DNA of 64,000 bases from Aplysia californica. Its lineage: Eukaryota; Mollusca; Gastropoda; Aplysiida; Aplysiidae. A program made the translations under genes and the position numbers. The notes beneath the pieces are model-generated. The model was not told the origin of the DNA. It saw only the letters and a list, made by a program, of their open reading frames with translations, and ran no database searches. The stretch lies in the NCBI RefSeq assembly GCF_000002075.1, contig NW_004797423.1, positions 584,598-648,597 of the forward strand, given 5' to 3'. Below are positions 54,508-64,000 of this stretch, one piece after another. Numbering within the stretch: position 1 is the stretch's first letter; the number at the start of each line of letters is the position of its first letter.

Positions 54508-54622
54508 GTACAGTCCTTATCTCTCCTCCTTTCCTTTGCATGTTACTCTCTAGTAACACCTCTAATCTTCGGCACTTATACGACGTATTTGAGCTGCAAG
54601 TGCCGTAAAACTCTTCCGAAAA
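54508..54622 (+). mobile_element. SINE B, 3' part
   Basis: GTCCTTATCTCTCCTCCTTT, GTTACTCTCTAGTAACACCT and perfect arms GGCACTT (54571-54577) / AAGTGCC (54598-54604), then GTAAAACTCTTCC. Confidence 0.75.
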
Positions 54623-54929
54623 TTAAAAACTTACATGTATTCTCATGTGTTCATCAACACACTACCCATTAAAAAATTCTATGATACCTACGGCCCAGTA
54701 AAACAACAATTGTTACTTTGTGTTCATGTGATGAGTGTTATAATAGATTCTAAAAGAGACAAAAAGTATACATGTACATTTGTACAATTAGTCTATTTTT
54801 CACTGGCAATGTTCTTCCACAGTCCATCAGAGTAATATGAGAATTACATTTTTTCTTTTGATTCTAGTCCCTGTCCATAGGATCCTGTCGCAGGTTGTTT
54901 CTTTGCCCATAAGTGAACTCACGGGCCTC

Positions 54930-55048
54930 TACTTTCTGTCTACAGGGGTTCTTCTTTTCTTTTCCTCTGTGGTCTCGGTCCGTTAATCTCCCTTCTTCCC
55001 TACACTCAATGACTTTAATTGAGTCGATGTGTTTCTTTTGACTCAATG
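54930..55048 (+). mobile_element. SINE C fragment
   Basis: TCTTTTCTTTTCCTCTGTGG, GACTTTAATTGAGTCGATGT and TTCTTTTGACTCAA match SINE C. This explains the open frame on the opposite strand here. Confidence 0.5.
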
Positions 55049-55979
55049 GATGGCTCCAGATCACCTACTAAGAGACAAAAATTAATACCAGATGGAAATG
55101 GCATTGACGTTTCACCAGTGTTGCTAGACCTAGGGTCAAAGAATTGGAAGAGTAGGCTAATGATAAAGTTCTTAGAGAGGCCCCCAGCATCAACCTGACA
55201 ATGACTTCCTGAAGGTGGTGAGATTCAGAGCCAAAATTCACACTCGGTATACAACAACAAAACATGCTGCACAAATAATTAGCTGTTCACCCTTCTCCCT
55301 CCCCTCTCCCCCCCCCCATCACATACACACGCACTCAGACACACCCACACACAAACACACACCTTTTATTCAAAGTTACAACACCAAGTTTTTAATCCCT
55401 ATAATCTCTGTCAAGTGAGTACCTCTGACTCTGAGAACAAAAACTTGTGAGGGAACACACCTATGTGCGTCATGTTGGGGGAGGCGCGCAGGTGCATTAT
55501 TTTATGGGAACATTAGTGTGTCCTAGCATAAAATCCAGCTTACAGTATGCATACAAAGTATTTTTTCACGAAAAAGGACAGAAAGGAAGATTTAATCTAA
55601 GTTGGACAGCTAACTGACTAATCAAAATAAACGGACATCTAAACTTAATCACGGCTAGTACAGAGAAATGCCATTACAGAATGTTTTCTTTTATACAAGT
55701 ACATGTAGATGCATATGAATTTTTACAGAATCAAACTACACTAACCTATAATACATGTAGCTTATATGTTCTTTGAAAGAACTGATACTAATTGCTAATT
55801 AAATTATTCTCATACCTCAGACTCTACATTACATATCAGTCCATTGTAACAACTTATATTTGCCATCTAACCAGTTTTTTCGAGTTCTTTACCTTTATTC
55901 TTAAAAATCAAGATCAGGCAGAAAAATTGCATAATAATACAAATATCTGAAATAACCCCACAGCTTATAGATCAGGATA

Positions 55980-56163
55980 CAGCGTGCACAGATAACATGA
56001 ACACAGGAAAACTCGAAATCACAGATCGCTTGTACAATCTGTCATTCCCCACTGACATCTGTTTAAATTTTCACTTTATCGGTGAACCTGAATTATGGAG
56101 GTGTTGAACACGTTGAACACATTAGTCAATCCCTGACATGTTTGAGTTATCTGTGCCTTACTG
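55980..56163. mobile_element. Element Q copy 2, intact
   Basis: CAGCGTGCACAGATAACATG and, inverted, CAGTAAGGCACAGATAACTC are the ends, 184 bp apart. The ends resemble pogo/Tigger-derived elements. Confidence 0.65.
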
Positions 56164-56807
56164 TTCTTCTGAAAGTCCTGCAGTAAATATATACCTAAAT
56201 AAGACTCACTGAAAAATTAGTAACGCGACGTCTCAATGTTATATGTGAAGGAAAGAGCATAAAGCCAGGAAAAGTGTTACTGTTCAAACAATCATCACTA
56301 TGGAATTATAATAATTGATTATTTACACTTCTTATGGAGATAAAATTAATACTTTATAAGACTAAAAAATTCACTATAATTACTTTAATAAAAGGATTTG
56401 CAAACTGACACAATTTCTACACTCTACACTAAAAACTTCATTTACTGATATGCATCAAAGAGTATATTTTCAATTTTTAACATCTGTGAAGTGATGATAA
56501 TTCAAATGCTTCAAACAGCAGCAGTACCATCTAAACTGGGAACGATGCATAACATTTCTAACACACAAAATATGCATAAGTATCAGTTCAGAATCCCATA
56601 ACAACAAGAATGAGATGACTATAAAACTACAGTCAAATCCACAAACCTTAAACATTCAAGTGAAATGTACCAACAATTGAGAAAAACAATGATGAGTTGT
56701 TGATATATGTGCTCGTGAGTAAACCATGAATCATCACACATCTGTCTCACAGCTATTACACACATTAAACAATATTGAAAGTATTGCGTGTAATACAAAG
56801 TATAAAT

Positions 56808-56918
56808 GGAATCAAGAACCTTACATTTACCTTCATGACAATGCGTCCCGTGACCAATATGAGGAATCAAGAACCTTACATTTACCTTCATGACAATGCG
56901 TCACGTGACCAATATGAG
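56808..56918 (+). repeat. 55-bp tandem duplication
   Basis: Two copies starting GGAATCAAGAACCTTACATT and ending TGACCAATATGA, offset by 55 bp and differing at one base (CCCGTG/CACGTG). Confidence 0.9.
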
Positions 56919-56975
56919 CAATAAAAACATAAATGAAAAAAGAAAACTTTGATCACATTACATTCCATCCATATT

Positions 56976-57405
56976 TGTGAGGCATTGTGGTGAAATCAGA
57001 TGCTTGTCAAAATAATGATATCTAAGAATTTCTGGCCGTAAAGCTACTTTTTCTCAAAATTTCTTTTTTTTAGATCAACACCTTTTATGTCCATTTAAAA
57101 ACACGTTTCCAAATGGGTTTTACTGGAAAACGTTAATCAGGGGCACAAAACGTAAATGTGCAGTTTTCAAAGACACTCAAGCTTTGGAAGCCACCAAACT
57201 TTGGCGTCTATTTTCTCACTCACTTTACCTCTTAAACAAATGTCCCCACCTGCATTAATTGCAAATGTGATGACTTCTATTCAAGAGAGAAGAGTAATTT
57301 TTAAAAAAATTGAAAGCAAGAGAAATGAATATGCCTTAAGATGATACCAATAACTCCATATGCCCTAAAATTGACGAGCGCCTGATTCCACTGCATTGCG
57401 GCACA
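56976..57405 (+). mobile_element. Element D copy 5, full length
   Basis: Left end TGTGAGGCATTGTGGTGAAA, right end inverted TGTGCCGCAATGCAGTGGAA; the ends match over about 30 bases with a few mismatches. Interior CAACACCTTTTATGTCCATT, GACACTCAAGCTTTGGAAGC and ACCAAACTTTGGCG. 430 bp, non-coding. Confidence 0.75.
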
Positions 57406-58138
57406 TACAGCACAGGGGTGAAGTGCAAATATGCAACATCACACCGTAGTCACTTCCACATTTATGTGCATCAGGATTAGACTTTTTAGAAAGTTATCAA
57501 AGCTTTTCCTTTCAATCTCTGTGTTGGAGCTCCTGAGAAAAGGGGCCATCTGTCAATATGGTCAGTTCAAGCTGGAAGTCAAAATGGCCAAAAGCATCAA
57601 AACCCTATCAAAATGTTTTCCACTTTAAAAAAAAATCAAGTCCAACCATTTATGTTTCATATTTGAAAAAGAATTCATTACGTTTTGTATGTGTATTTAA
57701 TCATTTGGCTTATATTCAGCGCATACAATCTGATAAGGACAAAAATATAGCAGGAAAGTTATCAAGCTGAGGCTCCGGTTCTTTTGAACCCGTCACAACT
57801 CTATATTTATTTAAATTCTTTACAACAAATTTGTAAAAACAATTTCCCGCATTATCTACCCTATCCTACACCTCAAAACAGACAACACATGAAAGCACTC
57901 ATCTGCACAGAACCCATATATCTGCAATATATTGGGTTGTCTTTAATAATTCTTACATTATCGATCCAGAAATAATAATTCTTACAAAATTTATATTTTT
58001 AGAGCTACTCAGGACATTAAAATTTTCAAGTGTTAAACTAAGTATAAGTTGTTCGGCATTGAATTTTATTCCATAAAGATGCTCTTGTCTCAAGAGTTCC
58101 AACATAGTAGATGTTTTCTTGGGGTCACACAAACAAAT

Positions 58139-58206
58139 AAACACACACACACATGTACACACACACACATGCACACACATACACCCTCACACACATACAC
58201 ACACAC

Positions 58207-58252
<46 letters not shown>

Positions 58253-58254
58253 AT
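58139..58254 (+). repeat. (CA)n/(CT)n microsatellite
   Basis: CA repeats interrupted by a CT block at 58207-58228. Confidence 0.9.
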
Positions 58255-58680
58255 ATCTACAAATACAGATATACACACATTCTTGGAAGATAACACCTTA
58301 TTCAAATTACTTAGCAAAACTCAGAGAATCACAGTAATTTTCCAGAAACTTTCACACAACACACTTCAAGAACAGTCTGCAAAAAGGACACAAATTTCTC
58401 AGACGTGATTGGAGAATTTGAGCTATTACTAAGTGTAAAACAACAAAAATAAAACAAAAATAAATCACAATGAAATAAAACCAGGAACTATACATCAAAA
58501 CCAAAAAAAAGCCTTTAAACAACTGAAAACAAAACATTAAAAAACATGATCGTGATCAAGATACAAATACATGTAGATCTATTAAAAATGTAGCCCTTCA
58601 GAAAATGCTAAATTAAAAGAGCAAAAAATCCAGAGGTATTTATAAAATTATTTGGGCTCTTATCTTTGAAAAAAGTGAGC

Positions 58681-58700
58681 ATTGTATTGTATTGTATTGT
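58681..58700 (+). repeat. (ATTGT)4 microsatellite
   Basis: Four perfect pentamer units. Confidence 0.85.
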
Positions 58701-60861
58701 AAGTATCAGAAACTATAACAAAGATAATTTCAGAGTTCAAGTACATTGAAATACCATCAGCAGCCCCTAACTTATGACACTTGAGAAATATCTGAGGAGA
58801 AGCCATCAGTGGGAGTGGGAGCCCCATGATTCCTTTGTCATGGTAATATAAAAGATATAATCTAGTTGAATCAAGTTAGAGTCCATCAAACAATATTATG
58901 TATGGCGCCTTAGCTCAAAGAGAAAACGATATTAAATGATGTAGTCTACATTAGATGTAAAATAACTGCTTGTCTTTCTCCACTCAAGAGATGGAATTCA
59001 GAAAGTTTTGACAGGCCACAGAAAATGAACATTTGGTATTCTTCTACTTTCCCTCCCGTCTCACACTTAGCTACCAGTTGTCCCTTTTCTACAATACATT
59101 GATGCGCTGAACATGAATATCAACTTCATTTCCATTGCAAATGAATACTTTTTGGAATATTCAATGGTTTTTAATCGAGCTATATCACACTAAGCCAAAT
59201 TGCGGAGTAATTTGCGCGTTTTGGGCCAACCAGGGGGTTTCAGGGGGGGGCCTGTCCCTCTGAAGTTAAAAAAAAAATATGGGTGTTAAAGGGGGGCATG
59301 CCCCTCTGTTTTAACACATAATTCGATAGTTTGTAGTTAAGTTTGAAATTTTTTTGAAAATAATTGATTTGCGACAGTTTTAGTGGCTTTATGTGTGATC
59401 TGCAGCAAACAATAGTCTTCAGTTTGACCCCCAAAGCAGTGCATCTGAGTGCGGGAGTGAAAGTAAAATTTACAGAACATTTTTAAAAATGTGGGATTTG
59501 GTTTGACTATTGACAAAATCCAGGTACGAGACTTGACTTCACTCCAGAAGCCGTCACTAGGATGAGTCATGGCATGGAAAAAGAGAAATAGTCTTACACA
59601 CCTCCACAAAACAATGACATCACGATAGAATCAACAAGAAAAATGCAAGTCCACATTCTGAGCAATAATTTTTGTTTCTTGTGGTATCTTGAGATACAGA
59701 ATCCTTTTTGGCTTTGAAACGTGACTTGAACTGTTGGACAAATAAAAGCATAGAAGAGATTCTTAGAGTATTTACTTGCATACTTACTCTCTCCCTATAC
59801 CGTCTGGCACATAAGGCAGAGAGCTGTCGACACCACGCTTGTCTGTCCCTGGCCACTTTCTCTAATCCTGACATATCTAGGCCCTAGGTGATTGTCTCAT
59901 CCTAAAGTGTTTTTCAGTTGGTCTACCTCCTCTTCTTTCTCCAGTTGGTCTCCAGTACCATATCTGATCTGGCATTCTCAAAACATGTCTTAAGCATCTC
60001 CAATGTCCTTTTTATGGCTGCGTAGATATTCTTTTCAGAACACAAAGAAAGCATTAAGTTTGAGCTCCAGCAATCCTCAGGGAAGCTGGTTGGATGAGAA
60101 GAAGGACACGGTACTGTAAGCTTCTCACTATTGCACTTGACACTAATAAAAACAAAATAACAGTTCATCTGTCAAAGTGTGGTGATAATCAAAACATCTG
60201 CCAAACATACTCTTTTAATAAAAACAAACCACAGATAAACCCACCAAGCTTACACCTGTACCAAGTTTTCCATAACACATAATTAATATATTTTTTTGTT
60301 CCCTCCATAATGAGAAGCCCACTGGCAGAATAACAGTGTTTGGAAAATGTAAGACCCGCAGACAGACAGAAGTAAAGAAAGAAAAAAGAAAAACCTACCA
60401 GCGGTGCCCTCCAACACTCAAATCATAATACCAAACAAAAAAAATCAAAAGAAAAAGGTATAGATGTCATTAATAGCAAACAGTTTGAGATTTGCTCTTG
60501 ATACAAAACAAGAAGCTGTATAGAATATCAATTCACTTTGCGGCAGTCCTTGTAAATTTGAGATTCATATCTTGTAGAGAATATAATCAAAGCAGCTAGT
60601 AATCACTTCAACTATGAGTATTTATGCACAAAGACATGTTTGATGTAAAGATTAAAAGACAGAAAGGGAAGAATAAAGTTTCACTCATTCTTAAAGCGTC
60701 CTTTTATATAATATGTAAAGGTAAAAACAAGCGTGAACAAAGGTTAGTATAGAATCTTACTAGAACAAAAGAATACAGAGGCTATCTGTACTGATCATTG
60801 CTTTAAACATCACTGTATAATACTTTATATTTCAGATTTTACAACAAATTCCTACGTGAGG

Positions 60862-61291
60862 CAGTGTGAGGTGATCAGGGGCTTGTTAAAACTGAAATCA
60901 AAGAAACTGATATTTGGCTCTGCACTGGAATTTTTTTTTCAAATGTTCCCTTTTTGGCTCTAAACGTTTTATGTCCTTTCAAAAACGCATTTCTGTGTGG
61001 ATTTTGCCAAAAAACGTTCATTAAAGACATGAAAAATATAAGTTTCCAGTTTCCAAGGACACTCAAGCTTTGGAAGCCACCAAACGTTGGGCGTCATTTT
61101 CTCACTAATTTTACTTCTCATACCAGGTGACCCCCACCTTCTTAATTGGAACTATTTCGGCTTCTAGTCAAGATAAATGGGTACTTTTTTTTCCAAATGC
61201 AAGACAAATGAACAAGCTTTAAGATCATATTAATAACTCTATATGCCCAAAAATTGACGAGCACCTGATTCCATAGGGTCGTGACACATAG
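60862..61291 (+). mobile_element. Element D copy 6
   Basis: GGCAGTGTGAGGTGATCAGG at left, ACGAGCACCTGATTCCATAG and GGTCGTGACACATAG at right. Interior CATTTCTGTGTGGATTTTGC, CCAAGGACACTCAAGCTTTG and ACCAAACGTTGGGCGTCATT. Confidence 0.7.
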
Positions 61292-61734
61292 GCTACATAT
61301 AGACAAACACACAAATGTGTTGGGCCAAAAACACTCACAAACACACATGACGTGTTTCCATGTTCTCTATCTGAAGTCATTTTTTTCATCATGGCAATGT
61401 TCAAGAAGTTCAGCTGTTAAAGACAACCCATATTATCCCTCGACAAAATACTGCCATCTTGAACAATTTCATCTTGAACAACTTTGCTTGTACTTAATAG
61501 TAATAGGAAATCAGGATGTTGGTGCCACTTGGAAATTTTGCTCCAAAAGTTGAAAGATAGTTTTTCCAGGCAAACTTGAAAGAAATAAGTTTGAGCTCAT
61601 TCATGGCGGATTTCCAGACTCTCAGACACTCAGTTTGGTTCAGTCCCATCTTAAAAGAAGGTGAAATGTAAGTGTCACCACTATATAATAACCAAATCTT
61701 TAAAAAAGTAAGTTTCTTTTAAAGTAAGTGATTT

Positions 61735-61973
61735 TATGTCCTAATTGACACAATTTGATCAATTAGGAGGCAGGCTTCGTACCTGACTGTACTAGCCTGT
61801 CATGGCCAACCTGGGCTCAGAGGGATGCAACATTCTAGCAGAAAGAAAGAGATGCTCGATAAAAATTCTCCTCACACTGGAACCAAACTCAGGTCTTCTG
61901 CTTGTGATGGCCAAGCACCTAACACCTACACCACTGGATCGATAACAACAACACCTACACCACAGACACTGTA
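61735..61973 (-). mobile_element. SINE A copy
   Basis: Inverted: CCTAATTGACACAATTTGAT at left, AACACCTACACCACAGACAC head at right. The head region carries a ~28-bp duplication (ACACCTACACCAC repeated). Confidence 0.75.
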
Positions 61974-62033
61974 GCCTAATCATTGCTCAAAGAGTCAATA
62001 AATATATAACTGGAATCAAACAGATAGAGAGAT

Positions 62034-62095
62034 AGACAGCATTTGTATAGCGCAAATTCCTGCTCAGCTGCAAGCTCTATGGGCTTTACAAACAG
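62034..62095 (-). mobile_element. L2-like LINE 3' tail fragment
   Basis: Inverted reading gives TTTGTAAAGCCCATAGAGCT and GAATTTGCGCTATACAAATG, matching the hairpin end at 3243-3325. Confidence 0.45.
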
Positions 62096-63231
62096 CAAAG
62101 AAAGGGGGGTTCTGAGATATCTCCAGACGGTAGACAAGAACAAAAGAACAAGACAAATAGTGAAGAAACAATTAGGGGGAATCAAGTCCACAATCATCTC
62201 ACTCAAGGCAGGAACAAGTTCACAGATCCACTTCAATGTGATCAGCACTATTCAAAACAACCAACATTATCTGAGATAAAATAAAAAGTTCACTCACATT
62301 CAACTTAACATCTTTGGTATCAACCAAAATGTAAAAAAAAATCCCCCAAAACAAACCCACACTGCTAGCTTTAAAGAAAGGGATATTCTGAAGAGCTGAC
62401 AGTCAACCGGTGAAAGAACAAGAATGAACTCCTGATGTGTAAGCATTTCACATGCTCAAAACTCAAATCACTGACTCTCTACACTTCACATTATCTTAAG
62501 AAATGCATTTTTTTGCAAACATCAATGACTACTTATAAAAAAAGTCAACATTGGAAAGTAAGAAAACATACTTAAAGTTTGTTAATCATAATAATTATTG
62601 CAAGCCAGACTACGGGAAGATAATTTTACTTTATAACTAAATGTAGAACATAACATCTTTCTCCATTGTCTGAAATGGTGACTTGAGTATGGACAAAAAT
62701 ATCTACCATAACAATAAAATTTACTGATGAACAATACAAATTACCAAAAAAAACACACAGCAACATCATGACGAAACCTGTGAAACAGGGGTACAGTACT
62801 CAACAATTGAAAAAGAAACCCAACCGAAGATACGAGTCATTGATCAACGTAACACAAATGAAAAGAAACTGCTCCGCTGAAAGCACAAACAAAAATAAGC
62901 ATTGGATATTTTTTCTTATTTGAGTATATTATCTTTGTAAAAAAAAAAAATGTTATGCATCGGAAAGTCTCGTTCAAATAAACTTCATATAGTTCAAGTA
63001 CACTAAAGTATTAGTACCACTTGATTTTTGACACTCTTGAAAAATGTCAGAGAAAAATACACTCCCTTATTCCAATATCATGGTAATTATAAATTTTTTT
63101 TAAGGTAATAAAAAAAATTATCAACAATAGAAAAGAAAAACAATTTTCTTCCTCCTAAACAGGAGGATATTGCTTTTGCTTCTTCCAGGGCTTCCAGTAA
63201 AAAATGTCCACGACCAACCATAGGTACAATG

Positions 63232-63344
63232 TCAGATTTTCTCACAGAAAAATATTGTCCTCAGTGTCAAGATGATAAACACAATACCTGCTACAACAGA
63301 CGACAGTGCCCATTTCTGTCTGGACGTTTTTGAATTTTTGCTAT
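63232..63344 (-). CDS. Possible terminal exon encoding a C-terminal membrane span
   Basis: On the minus strand a pyrimidine-rich tract and TAG acceptor precede an open stretch of 36 whole codons and a TGA. It contains RQKWALSSVVAGIVFIILTL: a basic flank followed by about 20 hydrophobic residues, then a short polar end (CEKI). This resembles the tail of a single-pass or tail-anchored protein whose upstream exons would lie beyond position 64000. No family is recognised. The stretch is outside any repeat identified here. It could equally be chance: one short open frame with a plausible splice site. Confidence 0.27.
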
Positions 63345-63651
63345 CTACAAGTGTAAAGAATAAAAGGTTGCTCCGGTGCATCTACACTGAACTGAATAAA
63401 TATTGCTACAAAAACAAAGTACGTGCATCTTTACTTTGTTTCTTTGTCCTTTGCTCACCAGTGTTTGAGAGCTTGGAATTCAATAATACAATGACATCAG
63501 ACAAAAAAAAAAAACTGTCAAAGAGGCAGGACTTTCAATTTAACATCATCCTTAAGACAAAGAAGCCACGTCTGTCAAGAGCTACGAAAATTTTTCAAAA
63601 TGACTCAAGGCAAGAATGACCCACAGAAGATTCAAAACAGGGTTACATTTA

Positions 63652-63735
63652 CTTTACTTTACTTTACTTTTCCGATCCAGCGGCCATTTGGGTTCTAGCC
63701 CTTCGGTCTGTCGATATGGCAAAGAATAACCAGGG
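63652..63735 (-). mobile_element. SINE N 3' end with (GTAAA)n tail
   Basis: Inverted reading: CTTTGCCATATCGACAGACC, GGCTAGAACCCAAATGGCCG, CTGGATCGGAAAAGTAAAG then further GTAAA units. Matches 19372-19460. Confidence 0.5.
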
Positions 63736-63790
63736 TTACACACAGCCTTCGCAATGACACAAACAAAATCAACCAGCAATGAAATAAATA

Positions 63791-63951
63791 CAGTCAAACC
63801 TGCTTCAATGGCCACCTGTATAAGAAAATCACCAGTAGAATGGCCACTTTTCCTTTCCTCCCTTGTGTATCTTTTACATTACAATGACAGCTGTCTTAGA
63901 CGGCTATTTTTCTCCTCGACTATGGGTGGCCGTCTTCGACAGTTTCAACTG
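63791..63951. mobile_element. Element F copy, full length, TA-flanked
   Basis: CAGTCAAACCTGCTTCAATG at left and CGACAGTTTCAACTG at right, TA on both sides; GGCCACCTGTATAAGAAAAT and CGACTATGGGTGGCCGTCTT inside. Confidence 0.65.
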
Positions 63952-64000
63952 TACAACTATTGCTTCACGTAACCCTTCAAGAGTCTCAGACATCATTCAC

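Larger units (their letters stand above)
53830..63231. other. Gene-free AT-rich interval with sparse repeats
   Basis: Lower repeat density than the rest of the intergenic DNA. Holds a SINE B, a SINE C piece, one Q, two D, one SINE A, a 55-bp duplication and small microsatellites. 57410-58130, 58710-60850 and 62290-63230 show no recognisable feature. Part of it could be 3' UTR of a minus-strand gene if the exon at 63232-63344 is real. Confidence 0.4.
63345..64000. other. Right edge: no confident exon, two repeats
   Basis: 63345-63640 shows no recognisable feature; if 63232-63344 is an exon this is its upstream intron. A SINE N tail (63652-63735, minus) and an F element (63791-63951) follow. 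Confidence 0.4.

Noticed and set aside
54864-55064. Charged minus-strand frame ending in DPMDRD with an apparent splice acceptor
   Set aside because: It first looked like a terminal exon, but most of it lies in a SINE C fragment (54930-55048), so the frame is probably incidental.

Overview
The window is nuclear DNA of an invertebrate animal, most likely a lophotrochozoan and possibly a gastropod mollusc. This rests on three conserved metazoan genes with GT-AG introns, AT-rich intergenic DNA, abundant microsatellites, and a dense load of tRNA-derived SINEs, LINE fragments and short inverted-repeat DNA elements. The species cannot be named from sequence alone. A 746-base run of N (45946-46691) marks a scaffold gap.

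Layout. (1) 953-12942, plus strand: DUSP11 (PIR1), an RNA 5'-triphosphatase, entering the window without its 5' exons; seven coding exons, the last encoding a long Gly/Arg/Trp-rich tail. (2) 12943-20522: a 7.6 kb tail-to-tail interval of repeats. (3) 27186-20523, minus strand: MCEE, mitochondrial methylmalonyl-CoA epimerase, six coding exons, 185 residues, complete. (4) 27187-29533: the head-to-head interval, with one inverted-repeat element. (5) 29534-34342, plus strand: a FEM1A/FEM1C-type ankyrin protein, two coding exons, 651 residues, complete. (6) 34343-64000: almost 30 kb with no confident gene, filled with repeats. Near its right end (63344-63232, minus) is one possible terminal exon encoding a single membrane span.

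The three genes belong to unrelated pathways: RNA 5'-end processing, propionyl-CoA catabolism in mitochondria, and CUL2 ubiquitin-ligase substrate recognition. Nothing suggests they work together.

The repeats are the most informative part. Family names A, B, C, E, N, S (SINE-like) and D, F, G, H, K, P, Q (inverted-repeat elements) are local labels. A LINE (50738-51785) and three short non-autonomous families (S, E, B) end in the same 3' stem-loop. Its stem is GGCGCTC/GAGCGCC in one group and GGCACTT/AAGTGCC in the other, so the two arms change together. Several nested insertions with target-site duplications give a relative order of activity: LINE into SINE A, LINE into element Q, SINE B into SINE A, SINE E into SINE C. 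Element H occurs twice with perfect 6-bp duplications. No retrovirus-like, LTR or Polinton element, CRISPR array, functional tRNA or rRNA gene was recognised.
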